64,000 nt of DNA, from the NCBI RefSeq assembly GCF_009765445.1, contig NZ_WHOY01000031.1:4723782-4787781 (forward strand), given 5' to 3'. Numbering within the stretch: position 1 is the stretch's first letter; the number at the start of each line of letters is the position of its first letter. Shown here in pieces: positions 45,506 to 57,766 of this stretch. A program made the position numbers and the translations under genes. Source of the DNA: Pantoea sp. BAV 3049. GTDB lineage: Bacteria; Pseudomonadota; Gammaproteobacteria; Enterobacterales; Enterobacteriaceae. The notes under the pieces were generated by a model that worked only from the letters and a program-made list of their open reading frames with translations, made no database searches and was not told where the DNA came from.

Positions 45506-45544
45506 ATCCAGTGTTGAGCCACTTATACACACCAAGGGTCCATT

Positions 45545-47212
45545 ATGTTCAAACGTATTAAGGTCGTCACCAGCCTGCTGTTAGTGCTGCTGGTATTTGG
45601 TTCACTGCAGCTGCTGGCAGGGGGATTATTTATCAATGCGCTGACCGGCGATAAAAACAGCTTTTCCGTTGCCCAAAATTCGAGTGACAACATGTCGGCC
45701 TTTACGGACGCATTGATGGCTCTGAACCAAACCCGTATTGCTCTTGGCAGCGGCATGCTGCAGCTGCAGACTGAAAAATCAGACAGTGGCAGCAGTACTG
45801 CGCTGAGTGAGATTAACGGCACAGCGAAAAAAATGCTGGCCGCTGCGGATAAATCTTTCGCACTGTATCAGGCAATTCCAGATACCAAAGGGATCGATCC
45901 GAAAATTGTCGAGCGTATGGAAAAAGATTACGACAGCTATGGTAAAGCTCTGACGCAAATGCTGGCCCTGATGGACAGCAAGCAGCTGGATGAGATGGAC
46001 AAACTGAATATTGAGCAGAAGCAGAATGAGGTTCAGGAGGCTTACACCAGCTGGCGTGATGCGCTGGGCGTGATCACCCGGCAGGGTGTGGTGGATAACC
46101 AGGCAGCGTACAGCAAAATGTTGTGGGTGATCGGCGCGGTGATGGTGCTGGTAATTGGCCTGATTGCGCTGTGCTGGATCGGCCTGCGCAGCATATTAAT
46201 CAAACCGCTCCAGCAGAATATTGCGCACATCAGCCATATCGCCAGCGGCGATCTGACGCACAACATCAGCGTGGAAGGGCGCAACGAGATGACCCAGCTG
46301 GCAGCCAGTCTGCTGGAGATGCAGCAGGCTCTGGTGCGTACCGTCAGCGACGTGCGCGATGGCTCTGACGCCATCTACACCGGGGCCAGTGAAATCGCCG
46401 CAGGTAACAACGACCTGTCAGCCCGTACCGAGCAGCAGGCTGCCTCGCTGGAGGAGACCGCTGCCAGCATGGAGCAGCTTACGGCCACCGTGAAGCAGAA
46501 CGCCGAGAACGCCCGCCAGGCTTCCCAGCTGGCACTCAGTGCTTCTGAAACAGCTCTGAAAGGCGGTAAAGTGGTCGATGGAGTGGTGAAAACCATGAGC
46601 GATATTGCCGGGAGTTCGAAGAAAATTGCCGATATTACCAGCGTGATTGACGGCATTGCCTTCCAGACTAATATCCTGGCTCTGAACGCAGCCGTAGAAG
46701 CTGCGCGTGCCGGTGAGCAGGGTCGTGGGTTTGCTGTGGTCGCCGGTGAAGTGCGCAATCTTGCCCAGCGCAGCGCCCAGGCGGCGAAAGAGATCAAGAG
46801 CCTGATCGAAGACTCGGTGTCCCGCGTGGACAGCGGTTCAGTGCTGGTCGGCACGGCAGGTGAAACCATGAGCGATATCGTCAATGCGGTCACCCGCGTC
46901 ACCGACATCATGGGCGAAATTGCCTCTGCGTCTGATGAACAGAGCCGTGGTATCGACCAGGTCGGCACTGCCGTAACGGAAATGGACCGCGTCACCCAGC
47001 AGAACGCCTCGCTGGTGGAGGAGTCCGCCACCGCTGCCGCCGCGCTGGAAGAGCAGGCCAGCCGTCTGACCCAGTCTGTTGCCGTGTTCCGCGTGCGCAA
47101 AGAACAGGGGATCAAACCTGCGGCGCCTGCAGTGCGTAAGACGGCTCAGCCAGTGATGCGCAAAGCCGCCGCCGCACCGGTTGCAGACCAGGGTAACTGG
47201 GAAACCTTTTGA
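45545..47212 (+). CDS. Methyl-accepting chemotaxis protein 1
   Basis: Transmembrane chemoreceptor of 555 residues: helix 1 at about 7-33, a periplasmic four-helix ligand domain, helix 2 near 193-215, HAMP, methylation helices and the conserved hairpin tip ([23 protein letters not shown]). It ends in NWETF, the CheR/CheB-docking pentapeptide, so it is a major, self-adapting receptor. Of the Tar/Tsr amino-acid-binding arginines only Arg64 is kept; positions 69 and 73 are Ser and Gln, so its ligand differs from the two receptors that follow. It has its own sigma-28 promoter. Confidence 0.93.
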   Translation: MFKRIKVVTSLLLVLLVFGSLQLLAGGLFINALTGDKNSFSVAQNSSDNMSAFTDALMALNQTRIALGSGMLQLQTEKSDSGSSTALSEINGTAKKMLAAADKSFALYQAIPDTKGIDPKIVERMEKDYDSYGKALTQMLALMDSKQLDEMDKLNIEQKQNEVQEAYTSWRDALGVITRQGVVDNQAAYSKMLWVIGAVMVLVIGLIALCWIGLRSILIKPLQQNIAHISHIASGDLTHNISVEGRNEMTQLAASLLEMQQALVRTVSDVRDGSDAIYTGASEIAAGNNDLSARTEQQAASLEETAASMEQLTATVKQNAENARQASQLALSASETALKGGKVVDGVVKTMSDIAGSSKKIADITSVIDGIAFQTNILALNAAVEAARAGEQGRGFAVVAGEVRNLAQRSAQAAKEIKSLIEDSVSRVDSGSVLVGTAGETMSDIVNAVTRVTDIMGEIASASDEQSRGIDQVGTAVTEMDRVTQQNASLVEESATAAAALEEQASRLTQSVAVFRVRKEQGIKPAAPAVRKTAQPVMRKAAAAPVADQGNWETF

Positions 47213-47352
47213 GTACAGAAAAGGCAGAGGACCAATCACTTCGCCCCCTGCTGATGAGAGCTGCACGCATGCAGGGCCGGAATCGCTTCCACCCGTGATG
47301 ATGAGTTGCACTTCAGAATCCTCTTTCGCCCGGCAATAGGCGGATTCTGTGA

Positions 47353-47379
47353 TAAAGATCCCGGTCAGACTGCCGATAA
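47353..47379 (+). promoter_or_regulatory. Sigma-28 promoter of the second chemoreceptor
   Basis: TAAA, 15 bases, GCCGATAA: exact -10 and spacing, located 32 bases before the receptor start. Confidence 0.82.
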
Positions 47380-47410
47380 CAGAGCCAATTGGCCCTGTAC
47401 AGAGGTAGTT

Positions 47411-49090
47411 ATGTTCAAGCGTGTAAAAGTTGTCACTGGCCTGGTATGCGTGCTGGTGTTATTTGCTGTTCTGCAGCTGGGTACCGGTGGGTTGTTTTTC
47501 CAGACGGTACACAGTGATAAAGAGAATTTTGCTTTCAACCAGCGCCTGCGCGTTTTGCAGCAGGCAATGGGGAGCTCGTGGATCTCGCTGGTTCAGGCCC
47601 GCAACACGCTGAACCGGGCCGGTATCCGCTATCTGCTGGATGCTAATCAGTCAGGTTCGGGCGCCACGGTGAAAGAGCTGCTGACTCAGGCGCAGAGCGA
47701 CCTCGATCTGGCGGATAAATCGCTGGCGGTGTTCAATGCCAACCTGTCGGAAAGCGGTAAAACGGCAGAGAACGTGAAAGCGCTGCAGGCGAGTTATCTG
47801 CAGCTGCATGACGCGCTGTCTCAGCTGATTGGGATGATGCAAAACGGCCGGTTTAACGACTTCGTTGCCCAGCCAACGCAGAGCTATCAGGACCACTTCG
47901 ATAAAATCTACAACGAGTGGCTGGAAACCAATAACCAACTGACGGCGAAAGGGATCCAGGCTAACCAGGATGCCTGGCAGCGAACTATATGGACGCTGCT
48001 TGGCGTGCTGCTGATCTCGCTGACGGTCATCGCTGTGGCATGGAGCGGGATCTATAAAATCCTGCTGCGTCCGCTGAAAACCAATATCGACCATATCCGT
48101 CAAATCGCCAGTGGCGACCTGACCCAGTCGATTGAGGTGGATGGCCGCAACGAGATGACCCAACTGGCAGAAAGCCTGCGCGATATGCAGCAGTCCCTGG
48201 TGCGTACGGTCAGCGATGTTCGCGATGGCTCAGATGCGATCTATACCGGTGCCAGTGAAATCTCGGCCGGGAATAACGATCTCTCTTCGCGTACCGAGCA
48301 GCAGGCAGCCTCGCTGGAAGAGACCGCTGCCAGCATGGAGCAGTTAACCGCCACCGTGAAGCAGAACGCCGAGAACGCACGTCAGGCTTCTCAGCTGGCG
48401 CTCAGCGCTTCGGAAACCGCGCAGAAGGGCGGCAAAGTGGTGGATGGCGTGGTGAAAACCATGAACGACATCGCCGGAAGCTCCAAGAAAATTGCTGATA
48501 TCACCAGCGTGATTGACGGCATTGCTTTCCAGACCAACATCCTCGCCCTGAACGCCGCCGTGGAGGCTGCGCGTGCCGGTGAACAGGGCCGCGGATTTGC
48601 TGTGGTGGCCGGGGAAGTACGTAACCTGGCGCAACGCAGTGCCCAGGCGGCAAAAGAGATTAAAGGCCTGATTGAAGACTCGGTGGCGCGAGTTGATACC
48701 GGCTCAGTGCTGGTGGAAAGCGCCGGTGAAACGATGGCGGATATCGTCAGTGCCGTGACCCGCGTGACCGACATTATGGGCGAAATCGCCTCGGCTTCTG
48801 ACGAACAGAGCCGCGGCATCGATCAGGTAGGCACTGCCGTGACCGAGATGGACCGCGTGACTCAGCAGAACGCCTCGCTGGTGGAGGAGTCCGCTGCTGC
48901 TGCTGCCGCGCTGGAAGAACAGGCCAGCAGGTTGTCTCAGGCTGTCGCAGTGTTTCGCGTACGTAAAGAAAATGTCATCCAGGCCGTTAACAGCACTAAG
49001 AGCAATAAAAACGTCCTGCTGACACCTGCTGTTGCCCCGCGCAAAACGCTGGCTGCGCCGGTGTCCAGTGACAACTGGGAAACCTTTTAA
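47411..49090 (+). CDS. Methyl-accepting chemotaxis protein 2, Tar/Tsr-like
   Basis: Chemoreceptor of 559 residues with the same layout as its neighbour and a nearly identical signalling domain. The periplasmic domain carries Arg64, Arg69 and Arg73 in exactly the Tar/Tsr positions ([12 protein letters not shown]) and a PTQ segment, so it very probably senses an amino acid such as serine or aspartate. It ends in NWETF for CheR/CheB docking. The frame extends upstream to 47306, but MFKRVKVV at 47411 after AGAGGT is the family start. It has its own sigma-28 promoter. Confidence 0.93.
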   Translation: MFKRVKVVTGLVCVLVLFAVLQLGTGGLFFQTVHSDKENFAFNQRLRVLQQAMGSSWISLVQARNTLNRAGIRYLLDANQSGSGATVKELLTQAQSDLDLADKSLAVFNANLSESGKTAENVKALQASYLQLHDALSQLIGMMQNGRFNDFVAQPTQSYQDHFDKIYNEWLETNNQLTAKGIQANQDAWQRTIWTLLGVLLISLTVIAVAWSGIYKILLRPLKTNIDHIRQIASGDLTQSIEVDGRNEMTQLAESLRDMQQSLVRTVSDVRDGSDAIYTGASEISAGNNDLSSRTEQQAASLEETAASMEQLTATVKQNAENARQASQLALSASETAQKGGKVVDGVVKTMNDIAGSSKKIADITSVIDGIAFQTNILALNAAVEAARAGEQGRGFAVVAGEVRNLAQRSAQAAKEIKGLIEDSVARVDTGSVLVESAGETMADIVSAVTRVTDIMGEIASASDEQSRGIDQVGTAVTEMDRVTQQNASLVEESAAAAAALEEQASRLSQAVAVFRVRKENVIQAVNSTKSNKNVLLTPAVAPRKTLAAPVSSDNWETF

Positions 49091-49096
49091 CACTAT

Positions 49097-49123
49097 TTTT
49101 GCCGCCCGCATTGGGCGGCAAAA
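49097..49123 (+). repeat. 11-bp hairpin between receptors 2 and 3
   Basis: TTTTGCCGCCC-GCATT-GGGCGGCAAAA is perfect and lies two bases before the TGGAG ribosome-binding site of the third receptor. It lacks a 3' T-run, so it is more likely an RNA-stability or translation element than a terminator. Confidence 0.6.
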
Positions 49124-49136
49124 CCTGGAGACTTTG

Positions 49137-50744
49137 ATGATCAGTCGGCTTCGCATTGCTACCACCATCATCTTTCTGCTCGGCCTGTTTTGTATCATGC
49201 AGATTGTTGGCAACGGTCTGTCATTTAACTCATTTCGTCTGGATGCCCGTAATCTGCACGACGTTGAAGTCAGCGGCAACCAGCGCGACGCGCTCGGTCA
49301 GACCTGGGCTGAGTTATTGAGCGCCCGCGTGACATTAAGTCGTGCCGGAACCCGCGCGGCACTGAGCCTGCCACGCGATCAGATAACAAGTTTGATGGCA
49401 AAGGCTCAGGAAGATCTGGATGCTGCCGATAATGCTTATAAGCAGTTCGAAGCTATCGGGGTGGTAACGCCGGAAGGCGCTCAGATGAAGAAAGCGATAA
49501 AGGTTGAATATGACAATTACTCGCAGGAGCTGGCCCATCTGATTGTTTACCTGCAGAACTTCCAGCTGCAGGATTTTCTGGACTCTCCGACACAGGGTAA
49601 GCAGGACAAGTTTCAGGCTGAGTACAACCAGTGGATGGTGCATATCGACCAGCTGCGCCAGCACGCCAGCCAGGCCGGGCAGGGTTTTTACGTTCAGTCG
49701 AAGATTATTTTCATTGTCACCGTGGTGCTGTCACTGCTGGTGACCATGGCGGGTATGTGGTGGGTCAGAAAAGCGGTTATCGCGCCGCTGGCCCTGATGC
49801 GCGGTCACTTTGAGCGCATCGCCTCGGGTAACCTGGCGGGAGAGATTGCCGTTGAGGGGCGCAACGAACTGAGCCAGCTGTTTGCCAGTTTGCAGGCGAT
49901 GCAGGCTTCTCTGGCGGGCACGGTCAGCAGCGTGCGAGATGGCACCCATGCGATGCAAACCGGCATCCGGGAGATTGCGTCAGGCAACAATGATTTGTCG
50001 TCGCGCACCGAGCAACAGGCAGCCTCGCTGGCGGAAACGGCAGCCAGCATGGAGCAGCTCACGGCCACGGTGACCGGTAATGCTGAGAATGCCCGCCAGG
50101 CTTCGCAGCTGGCCAGAGAGGCTTCCACCACCGCTCTTAAAGGCGGTGCGCTTACCAGCGACGTGGTGAACACCATGAGTGAGATCGCCCGCAGTTCGAA
50201 GAAGATTGGTGACATTACCGGCGTGATCGACGGCATCGCGTTCCAGACCAATATCCTGGCACTGAACGCCGCAGTTGAAGCGGCACGAGCCGGAGAACAG
50301 GGAAGAGGGTTTGCGGTGGTGGCCGGTGAAGTCCGCAGTCTTGCGCAGCGCAGTGCTCAGGCGGCCAAAGAAATTAAAGTGCTGATCGAAGAATCGGTCA
50401 GTCGTGTGGACCAGGGATCGGCTCAGGTGGCCTCAGCCGGTGAAACCATGGACGAAATTGTCCGCTCGGTGGCAAGGGTGAACGACATCATGGGCGAGAT
50501 TGCCTCTGCCTCTGAAGAGCAGCGTAGCGGCATCGAACAGGTTGCCCTCGCAGTCAGTCAGATGGACCAGGTCACGCAGCAGAACGCCGCGCTGGTAGAG
50601 GAAGCGGCAGCTGCAACGGAAGCACTTGAATCACAGGCCGATCATCTCACCGGGGCAGTGAGGAAGTTCTCGCTCGATGCAGACAAGCCGGAGCAGGTCG
50701 CCGTACAGGCATACAGGGAAAATAACCTTGTTTTAACCCCTTAA
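49137..50744 (+). CDS. Methyl-accepting chemotaxis protein 3, no docking pentapeptide
   Basis: Chemoreceptor of 535 residues, again with two helices, periplasmic domain, HAMP and signalling hairpin. It retains Arg64, Arg69 and Arg73 and a PTQ segment, so an amino-acid-type ligand is likely. The C-terminus ends in LVLTP and lacks NWETF, as in low-abundance receptors of the Tap/Trg kind that depend on neighbours for adaptation. The start at 49137 follows TGGAG; the open frame upstream runs through the end of receptor 2. I see no own sigma-28 promoter, so it is probably read from the receptor 2 promoter together with cheRBYZ. Confidence 0.92.
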   Translation: MISRLRIATTIIFLLGLFCIMQIVGNGLSFNSFRLDARNLHDVEVSGNQRDALGQTWAELLSARVTLSRAGTRAALSLPRDQITSLMAKAQEDLDAADNAYKQFEAIGVVTPEGAQMKKAIKVEYDNYSQELAHLIVYLQNFQLQDFLDSPTQGKQDKFQAEYNQWMVHIDQLRQHASQAGQGFYVQSKIIFIVTVVLSLLVTMAGMWWVRKAVIAPLALMRGHFERIASGNLAGEIAVEGRNELSQLFASLQAMQASLAGTVSSVRDGTHAMQTGIREIASGNNDLSSRTEQQAASLAETAASMEQLTATVTGNAENARQASQLAREASTTALKGGALTSDVVNTMSEIARSSKKIGDITGVIDGIAFQTNILALNAAVEAARAGEQGRGFAVVAGEVRSLAQRSAQAAKEIKVLIEESVSRVDQGSAQVASAGETMDEIVRSVARVNDIMGEIASASEEQRSGIEQVALAVSQMDQVTQQNAALVEEAAAATEALESQADHLTGAVRKFSLDADKPEQVAVQAYRENNLVLTP

Positions 50745-50769
50745 TCTGTACTTTGCAGGGTGGTATTAC

Positions 50770-51642
50770 ATGAAAAAATCGACGTTGTTAGCACCGCCCG
50801 AAAACGCAACGCTACTGGCCCAGATGGTCCAGCGCCTGCCGTTATCGGATACGCATTTTAAGCGTATCAGCCAGTTGATTTATCAGCGGGCAGGTATCGT
50901 TCTCGCCGATCACAAGCGGGAAATGGTTTACAACCGCCTGGTACGCAGGTTGCGGATGTTGGGCATCGACGATTTTGGTCGTTACCTTGCGCTGTTGGAA
51001 AACGATATTAACAGCCCGGAATGGCAGGCTTTTGTTAACTCACTGACCACCAACCTGACGGCATTTTTCCGTGAGGCGCACCACTTTCCGATTCTGGCAG
51101 ATCATGCCAAACGTCGCAGTGGCAGCTTTAACGTCTGGTGTGCGGCGGCGTCAACTGGCGAGGAACCTTACTCTATTGCCATGACGCTGAGTGAAACGCT
51201 GGGTAGCGGACCGGGTAAGTACCAGGTTCACGCCACGGACATCGACACCCAGGTGCTGGAAAAAGCACTGGCTGGCGTATACCGGCAGGAGGAGCTTCGC
51301 ACGCTGTCCCCACAGCAGATGCAGCGCTTTTTCTTCCGCGGTACCGGCCCGCATTCAGGCATGGTTCGCGTGCGTCCGGAGCTGGCGAACTCGATCGCCT
51401 TTGCGCAGCTAAACCTGCTGGCGAACGACTGGGCGCTGCCCGGCCCGTTTGATGCGATTTTCTGTCGCAACGTGATGATCTATTTTGATAAAGAGACACA
51501 AGAGAAGATTCTGCGGCGTTTTGTACCGCTGCTGAAACCCGGGGGCATTTTGTTTGCCGGGCATTCGGAGAACTTCAGCCAGATTAGCAAAGAGTTTTAT
51601 CTGCGCGGCCAGACGGTCTACGGACTGACTAAGGATAGATAA
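50770..51642 (+). CDS. cheR: Chemoreceptor methyltransferase CheR
   Basis: SAM-dependent methyltransferase of 290 residues that methylates glutamates in receptor helices for adaptation. An N-terminal helical domain is followed by the SAM fold ([21 protein letters not shown] near residue 117, [14 protein letters not shown] near 230). Length is close to the 286 of E. coli. It is coupled to cheB by a TAATG overlap and forms part of the receptor-cheRBYZ operon. Two of the three adjacent receptors carry the NWETF tail it docks to. Confidence 0.96.
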   Translation: MKKSTLLAPPENATLLAQMVQRLPLSDTHFKRISQLIYQRAGIVLADHKREMVYNRLVRRLRMLGIDDFGRYLALLENDINSPEWQAFVNSLTTNLTAFFREAHHFPILADHAKRRSGSFNVWCAAASTGEEPYSIAMTLSETLGSGPGKYQVHATDIDTQVLEKALAGVYRQEELRTLSPQQMQRFFFRGTGPHSGMVRVRPELANSIAFAQLNLLANDWALPGPFDAIFCRNVMIYFDKETQEKILRRFVPLLKPGGILFAGHSENFSQISKEFYLRGQTVYGLTKDR

Positions 51643-52691
51643 TGGGCAAAATCAGAGTGTTATGTGTTGACGATTCCGCGCTGATGCGTCAGCTGATGAC
51701 GGAAATCATCAACAGTCATTCGGACATGGAAATGGTTGCCTCCGCACCCGATCCACTGGTGGCAAGGGATTTAATTAAAGAATTCAATCCTGATGTGCTG
51801 ACGCTGGATGTTGAAATGCCGCGGATGGACGGACTGGATTTTCTGGAAAAACTGATGCGGTTGCGTCCGATGCCGGTGGTGATGGTCTCCTCACTGACCG
51901 GGAAAGGATCGGAAGTGACGCTGCGGGCGCTGGAGCTGGGCGCGGTGGACTTTGTCACCAAACCTTCTCTGGGCATCCGCGAGGGCATGCTGGCCTATAG
52001 CCAGATGATTGCCGATAAGGTTCGCGCGGCTTCCAGAGCCAAACTGCACGCCCGTGGGCCAATGCCTGCACCGGTGATGCTGAAAGCCGGACCGCTGCTG
52101 AGTAGTGAGAAACTGATTGCGATAGGCGCCTCAACCGGTGGCACCGAAGCCATCAGGCATGTGCTGCAGCCGCTACCGGCAACCAGCCCGGCGCTGCTGA
52201 TCACTCAGCATATGCCACCAGGCTTTACCCGCTCGTTTGCCGAGCGACTGAACAAGCTGTGCCAGATCACGGTGAAAGAGGCAGAAGATGGTGAGCGTAT
52301 CTTACCTGGCCATGCCTATATCGCCCCTGGCGCAATGCATCTGGAGCTGTCCCGAAGCGGGGCTAACTACCAGGTAAAACTGAATGAAGGGCCGCCGGTG
52401 AACCGCCATAAGCCGTCGGTGGACGTGTTGTTCAAATCAGTGGCGCAGTATGCGGGCCGTAACGCCGTTGGGGTGATCCTGACCGGCATGGGCAACGATG
52501 GGGCGGCAGGCCTGCTGGCAATGAACAAGGCCGGGGCCTGGACCATCGCGCAGAACGAAGCGAGCTGTGTGGTCTTTGGCATGCCCCGTGAGGCCATCGC
52601 CCTCGGGGGAGCCAGTGAAGTGGTGGATCTCCACCAAATCAGTCAGCACATGCTGGCAAAAATTAGCGCCGGACAGGCATTACGTATCTAA
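51642..52691 (+). CDS. cheB: Chemotaxis methylesterase/response regulator CheB
   Basis: Receptor demethylase/deamidase of 349 residues, the E. coli length. The receiver domain has the phosphorylated Asp56 (LTLDVEMP). The esterase triad is complete: Ser164 (GASTGG), His190 (TQHMPPGF) and Asp286 (GMGNDGA). Phosphorylation by CheA switches on esterase activity and closes the adaptation loop with CheR. Confidence 0.97.
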   Translation: MGKIRVLCVDDSALMRQLMTEIINSHSDMEMVASAPDPLVARDLIKEFNPDVLTLDVEMPRMDGLDFLEKLMRLRPMPVVMVSSLTGKGSEVTLRALELGAVDFVTKPSLGIREGMLAYSQMIADKVRAASRAKLHARGPMPAPVMLKAGPLLSSEKLIAIGASTGGTEAIRHVLQPLPATSPALLITQHMPPGFTRSFAERLNKLCQITVKEAEDGERILPGHAYIAPGAMHLELSRSGANYQVKLNEGPPVNRHKPSVDVLFKSVAQYAGRNAVGVILTGMGNDGAAGLLAMNKAGAWTIAQNEASCVVFGMPREAIALGGASEVVDLHQISQHMLAKISAGQALRI

Positions 52692-52733
52692 CGCAGCGCC
52701 CGTCCCGCGGGGCTACAAAAAACAGGAGTAAGT

Positions 52734-53123
52734 ATGGCTGATAAAAATATGCGGTTTCTGGTGGTCGACGACTTTAACACCATGCGTCGCATCGTCCGGA
52801 ACCTGTTGAAAGAACTCGGCTTCAACAACGTTGAAGAAGCAGAAGACGGTGTTGATGCACTGACCAAGCTACGCGCGGGGGACTTCGACTTCGTGATCTC
52901 CGACTGGAACATGCCCAACATGGACGGCCTGGAACTGCTGCAGACCATCCGTGCCGACGGCACGCTGGGCAAGCTACCGGTGCTGATGGTGACGGCAGAA
53001 GCGAAGAAAGAGAACATTATTGCGGCTGCTCAGGCGGGTGCCAGTGGCTATGTCGTTAAACCTTTTACTGCTGCCACCCTTGAAGAGAAGTTAGGTAAGA
53101 TCTTCGAAAAACTGGGTATGTAA
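52734..53123 (+). CDS. cheY: Chemotaxis response regulator CheY
   Basis: Single-domain response regulator of 129 residues that binds the flagellar switch when phosphorylated. Asp57 ([13 protein letters not shown]) is the phosphorylation site, with the acidic pair Asp12/Asp13, the switch Thr87 region (MVTAEAK) and Lys109 (VVKPF) all in place. AGGAG precedes the start. cheZ starts nine bases after the stop. Confidence 0.97.
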   Translation: MADKNMRFLVVDDFNTMRRIVRNLLKELGFNNVEEAEDGVDALTKLRAGDFDFVISDWNMPNMDGLELLQTIRADGTLGKLPVLMVTAEAKKENIIAAAQAGASGYVVKPFTAATLEEKLGKIFEKLGM

Positions 53124-53132
53124 GGAGCCGAG

Positions 53133-53777
53133 ATGAGCGAACTTCCGAAACCGAGTGTTGATGCGGCCTCGGCGCACGACATTATCTCCCGAATTGGTTC
53201 GCTGACGCGGATGCTGCGCGACAGCCTGCGTGAGCTGGGACTGGATCAGGCCATTGCTGAAGCGGCGGAAGCCATTCCCGACGCCCGCGATCGCCTGGAT
53301 TACGTTGTGCAAATGACCGCTCAGGCGGCCGAACGTGCTCTGAACTGCGTGGAGGCTGCGCAGCCACGTCAGACACTGATGGAAGATGGAGCGAAGGCGC
53401 TGAAAGGGCGCTGGGATGAGTGGTTTGAAAATCCCATCGAACTGGCAGATGCCCGCTCTCTGGTTTCGGATACCCGTGGTTATCTGGAATCCGTGCCGGG
53501 GCACACTGGCTTTACCAATGCCCAGCTGATGGAAATCATGATGGCACAGGATTTCCAGGACCTCACCGGGCAGGTGATCAAACGCATGATGGATGTGATC
53601 CAGGAAATTGAGCGCCAGCTGCTGATGGTGTTGCTGGAGAACATGCCGGAACAGCCCGTGCGTCCGAAAAAGGATGCTGACAGCCTGCTCAACGGCCCAC
53701 AGATCAACGGTACCGCGCCTGGCGTTGTGGCAAACCAGGATCAGGTCGATGACCTGCTGGACAGCCTCGGGTTCTGA
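53133..53777 (+). CDS. cheZ: CheY-phosphate phosphatase CheZ
   Basis: All-helical phosphatase of 214 residues, the same as E. coli. The catalytic Gln147 and the contact residue Asp143 are present ([12 protein letters not shown]). The C-terminal amphipathic helix [11 protein letters not shown] is the CheY-P tether. It ends the che operon; palindromes and a terminator-like hairpin follow. Confidence 0.97.
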   Translation: MSELPKPSVDAASAHDIISRIGSLTRMLRDSLRELGLDQAIAEAAEAIPDARDRLDYVVQMTAQAAERALNCVEAAQPRQTLMEDGAKALKGRWDEWFENPIELADARSLVSDTRGYLESVPGHTGFTNAQLMEIMMAQDFQDLTGQVIKRMMDVIQEIERQLLMVLLENMPEQPVRPKKDADSLLNGPQINGTAPGVVANQDQVDDLLDSLGF

Positions 53778-53847
53778 TTCTGGCGGTGCACATAACTTGT
53801 TCGGGTGAATACATTCGCCGCCGGAAGGCTAAACCAATCAGTAGTAA

Positions 53848-53867
53848 GGGGGGAATTTATTCCGCCC
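53848..53867. repeat. GGGCGGAAT-type palindromic repeat, copy C
   Basis: GGGGGGAAT-TT-ATTCCGCCC, one mismatched arm position compared with copy B. A more diverged relative, GGGTGAATAC-ATTCGCC, lies at about 53803-53819. Confidence 0.55.
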
Positions 53868-53895
53868 ATCTTGAGAACGTGCCCTTCGAATAATC

Positions 53896-53933
53896 AAGCC
53901 GCCAGACCGGGATTCCCCCCGGCCTGGCGGCTT
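53896..53933 (+). terminator. Large GC-rich hairpin after cheZ
   Basis: AAGCCGCCAG-AC-CGGG pairs with CCGG-CC-TGGCGGCTT, followed 10 bases later by a T-run. It probably ends the receptor-cheRBYZ transcript before flhB. Confidence 0.65.
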
Positions 53934-54052
53934 GCCGTCTCTGTTTTTTCACCATCCGTTAAATAACCCCCTTTTTAGCTGTTTACTCGCGGCATTATCC
54001 CTGCTCCAATTTGTCATGCTAGCTGAAAATTCCGTACTGAAGGTTAATTGCC

Positions 54053-55197
54053 GTGGCCGGGGACAGCGAAGAGGAAAAGACCGAAGCCGCAACCCCCCAC
54101 CGACTTGAGAAAGCACGAGAGGAAGGACAAATCCCGCGTTCGCGCGAACTGACCTCCGTGCTGATGTTGGTGGCGGGACTGAGTATTTTGTGGATCGGTG
54201 GCGGATCCCTGGCACAGAAAGTCGGCTCGCTGCTGGCTCAGGGCCTCAACTTCAATCATTCGGTGGTGAGCGACACCAGCCAGATGCTGCGACTGATCAG
54301 CAATCTGTTAATGCAGGCCGTGTTTGCGCTGTTGCCGATGATGGCCGGCCTGGTACTGGTGGCGATTGCTGCGCCAATGCTGCTCGGCGGGGTGGTGATC
54401 AGTGGCAAAGCGATCAAGGTCGACTTTGGCAAAATGAACCCGCTGAAGGGATTAGCGAAACTGGTGTCGGCGCAGACGGCGGCCGAATTGCTGAAATCGG
54501 TACTGAAAGCGATTCTGGTAGGTATCGTCACCTGGCTAAATATCCGCCATCACTGGCCGGATATGCTCAGGCTGATAAGCGAATCACCTTACACCGCGCT
54601 GGCCAGCTCACTCAATATGATCGCCCTGAGCTGCATCCTGGTGGTGTTTGGCCTGATGCCAATGGTGGGCTTTGACGTGTTCTGGCAGTTGTACAGCTAC
54701 TTCAAAGGGCTGCGAATGACCCGCCAGGACATTCGTGATGAATACAAACAGCAGGAAGGTGACCCGCACGTTAAAGGGCGTATCCGCCAGCAAATGCGAG
54801 CCGCAGCACGCCGCCGCATGATGGCCGATGTGCCGAAAGCCGACGTGATTGTCACCAACCCGACGCACTATTCTGTCGCCCTGCAGTATGACGAGCGCAA
54901 AATGAGCGCGCCGAAAGTGGTGGCGAAAGGGGCAGGTGAAATCGCCCTGCGTATTCGTGAACTGGGTAAAGAACACCGGATCCCTGTTTTAGAAGCGCCG
55001 CCGCTGGCGCGTGCATTGTACCGACACAGTGAAATTGGCCAGCATATTCCGGGAACGCTATATGCGGCTGTTGCTGAAGTCCTGGCCTGGGTCTGGCAGC
55101 TCCGTCGATGGAAGCTTGAGGGCGGCCTGGCTCCGAAAAAACCTGCTAATTTACCCGTGCCGGAAGCACTGGACTTTAGCCTACGAGAAGAAGACTG

Positions 55198-55198
<1 letters not shown>
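54053..55198 (+). CDS. flhB: Flagellar export switch protein FlhB
   Basis: Membrane protein of the flagellar type III export gate, 381 residues. The N-terminal half has four helices; the cytoplasmic half contains the autocleavage site NPTH with scission expected between Asn269 and Pro270, which switches export from hook to filament substrates. The opening EEKTEAATPHRLEKAREEGQIPRSRELT is typical. The start is a GTG after AAGG. It overlaps flhA by one base (TGATG), forming flhBAE. Confidence 0.96.
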
Positions 55199-57278
<2,080 letters not shown>

Positions 57279-57279
<1 letters not shown>

Positions 57280-57668
57280 TGAGGCAGGCACTGCTGTTCC
57301 TGCTTTGTCTGCCCGGTCTGGCAATGGCCGGAGGAGCCTGGCAGGCCAGCGGCCCCGGCCCGGGATTACAGAATCGGGGCATGCAGGCGTTCTCTCCGGC
57401 ACTCAGCGCACCGGAAGCGGTGCAGGGGGCAATGACGCAGATCTCCTGGCGTTACACGCTGACCGGTCCGGCACCTTCCGGACTGATTGTTCACCTCTGC
57501 GCGCAGAGCCGTTGTGTGGTTCTTGAGGGAGCCAGCGGCAGTACGCGCGGGCTGACTAACGTTAACGCAGCGGAGAATCTGCATTTTGTGTATGGCGTAC
57601 AGGGGAAGGGAAAGCTGCCGCGAGCACTGCGGGTGCTCAGTAACGAAGTGATGGTGAACTACCAATAA
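57279..57668 (+). CDS. flhE: Flagellar protein FlhE
   Basis: Periplasmic protein of 129 residues (130 in E. coli) with a signal peptide (MRQALLFLLCLPGLAMAGG). In Enterobacteria it acts as a chaperone or plug that limits proton leak through the export gate and affects swarming. Two cysteines (LCAQSRC) probably form a disulfide. It is coupled to flhA and closes flhBAE. It converges on argS. Confidence 0.92.
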
Positions 57669-57681
57669 GGTTGGCGTATGT

Positions 57682-57701
57682 GGCCGGAGTCAATTCCGCC
57701 C
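57682..57701. repeat. GGGCGGAAT-type palindromic repeat, copy D (diverged)
   Basis: GGCCGGAGTCAATTCCGCCC matches copy B at 16 of 20 positions; the right arm ATTCCGCCC is intact. It lies 14 bases after flhE. Confidence 0.4.
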
Positions 57702-57723
57702 TGCGAACATGCCCGCTTAAACT

Positions 57724-57753
57724 GTGGTGAATCGGATCTCTCCGACTCACCAC
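57724..57753. terminator. Hairpin between convergent flhE and argS
   Basis: GTGGTGA-a-TCGGA, loop TCTC, TCCGA-c-TCACCAC: 12 base pairs with one A/C mismatch. No clear T-run; it can serve both strands. Confidence 0.5.
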
Positions 57754-57766
57754 GTAGCTGACAGGT

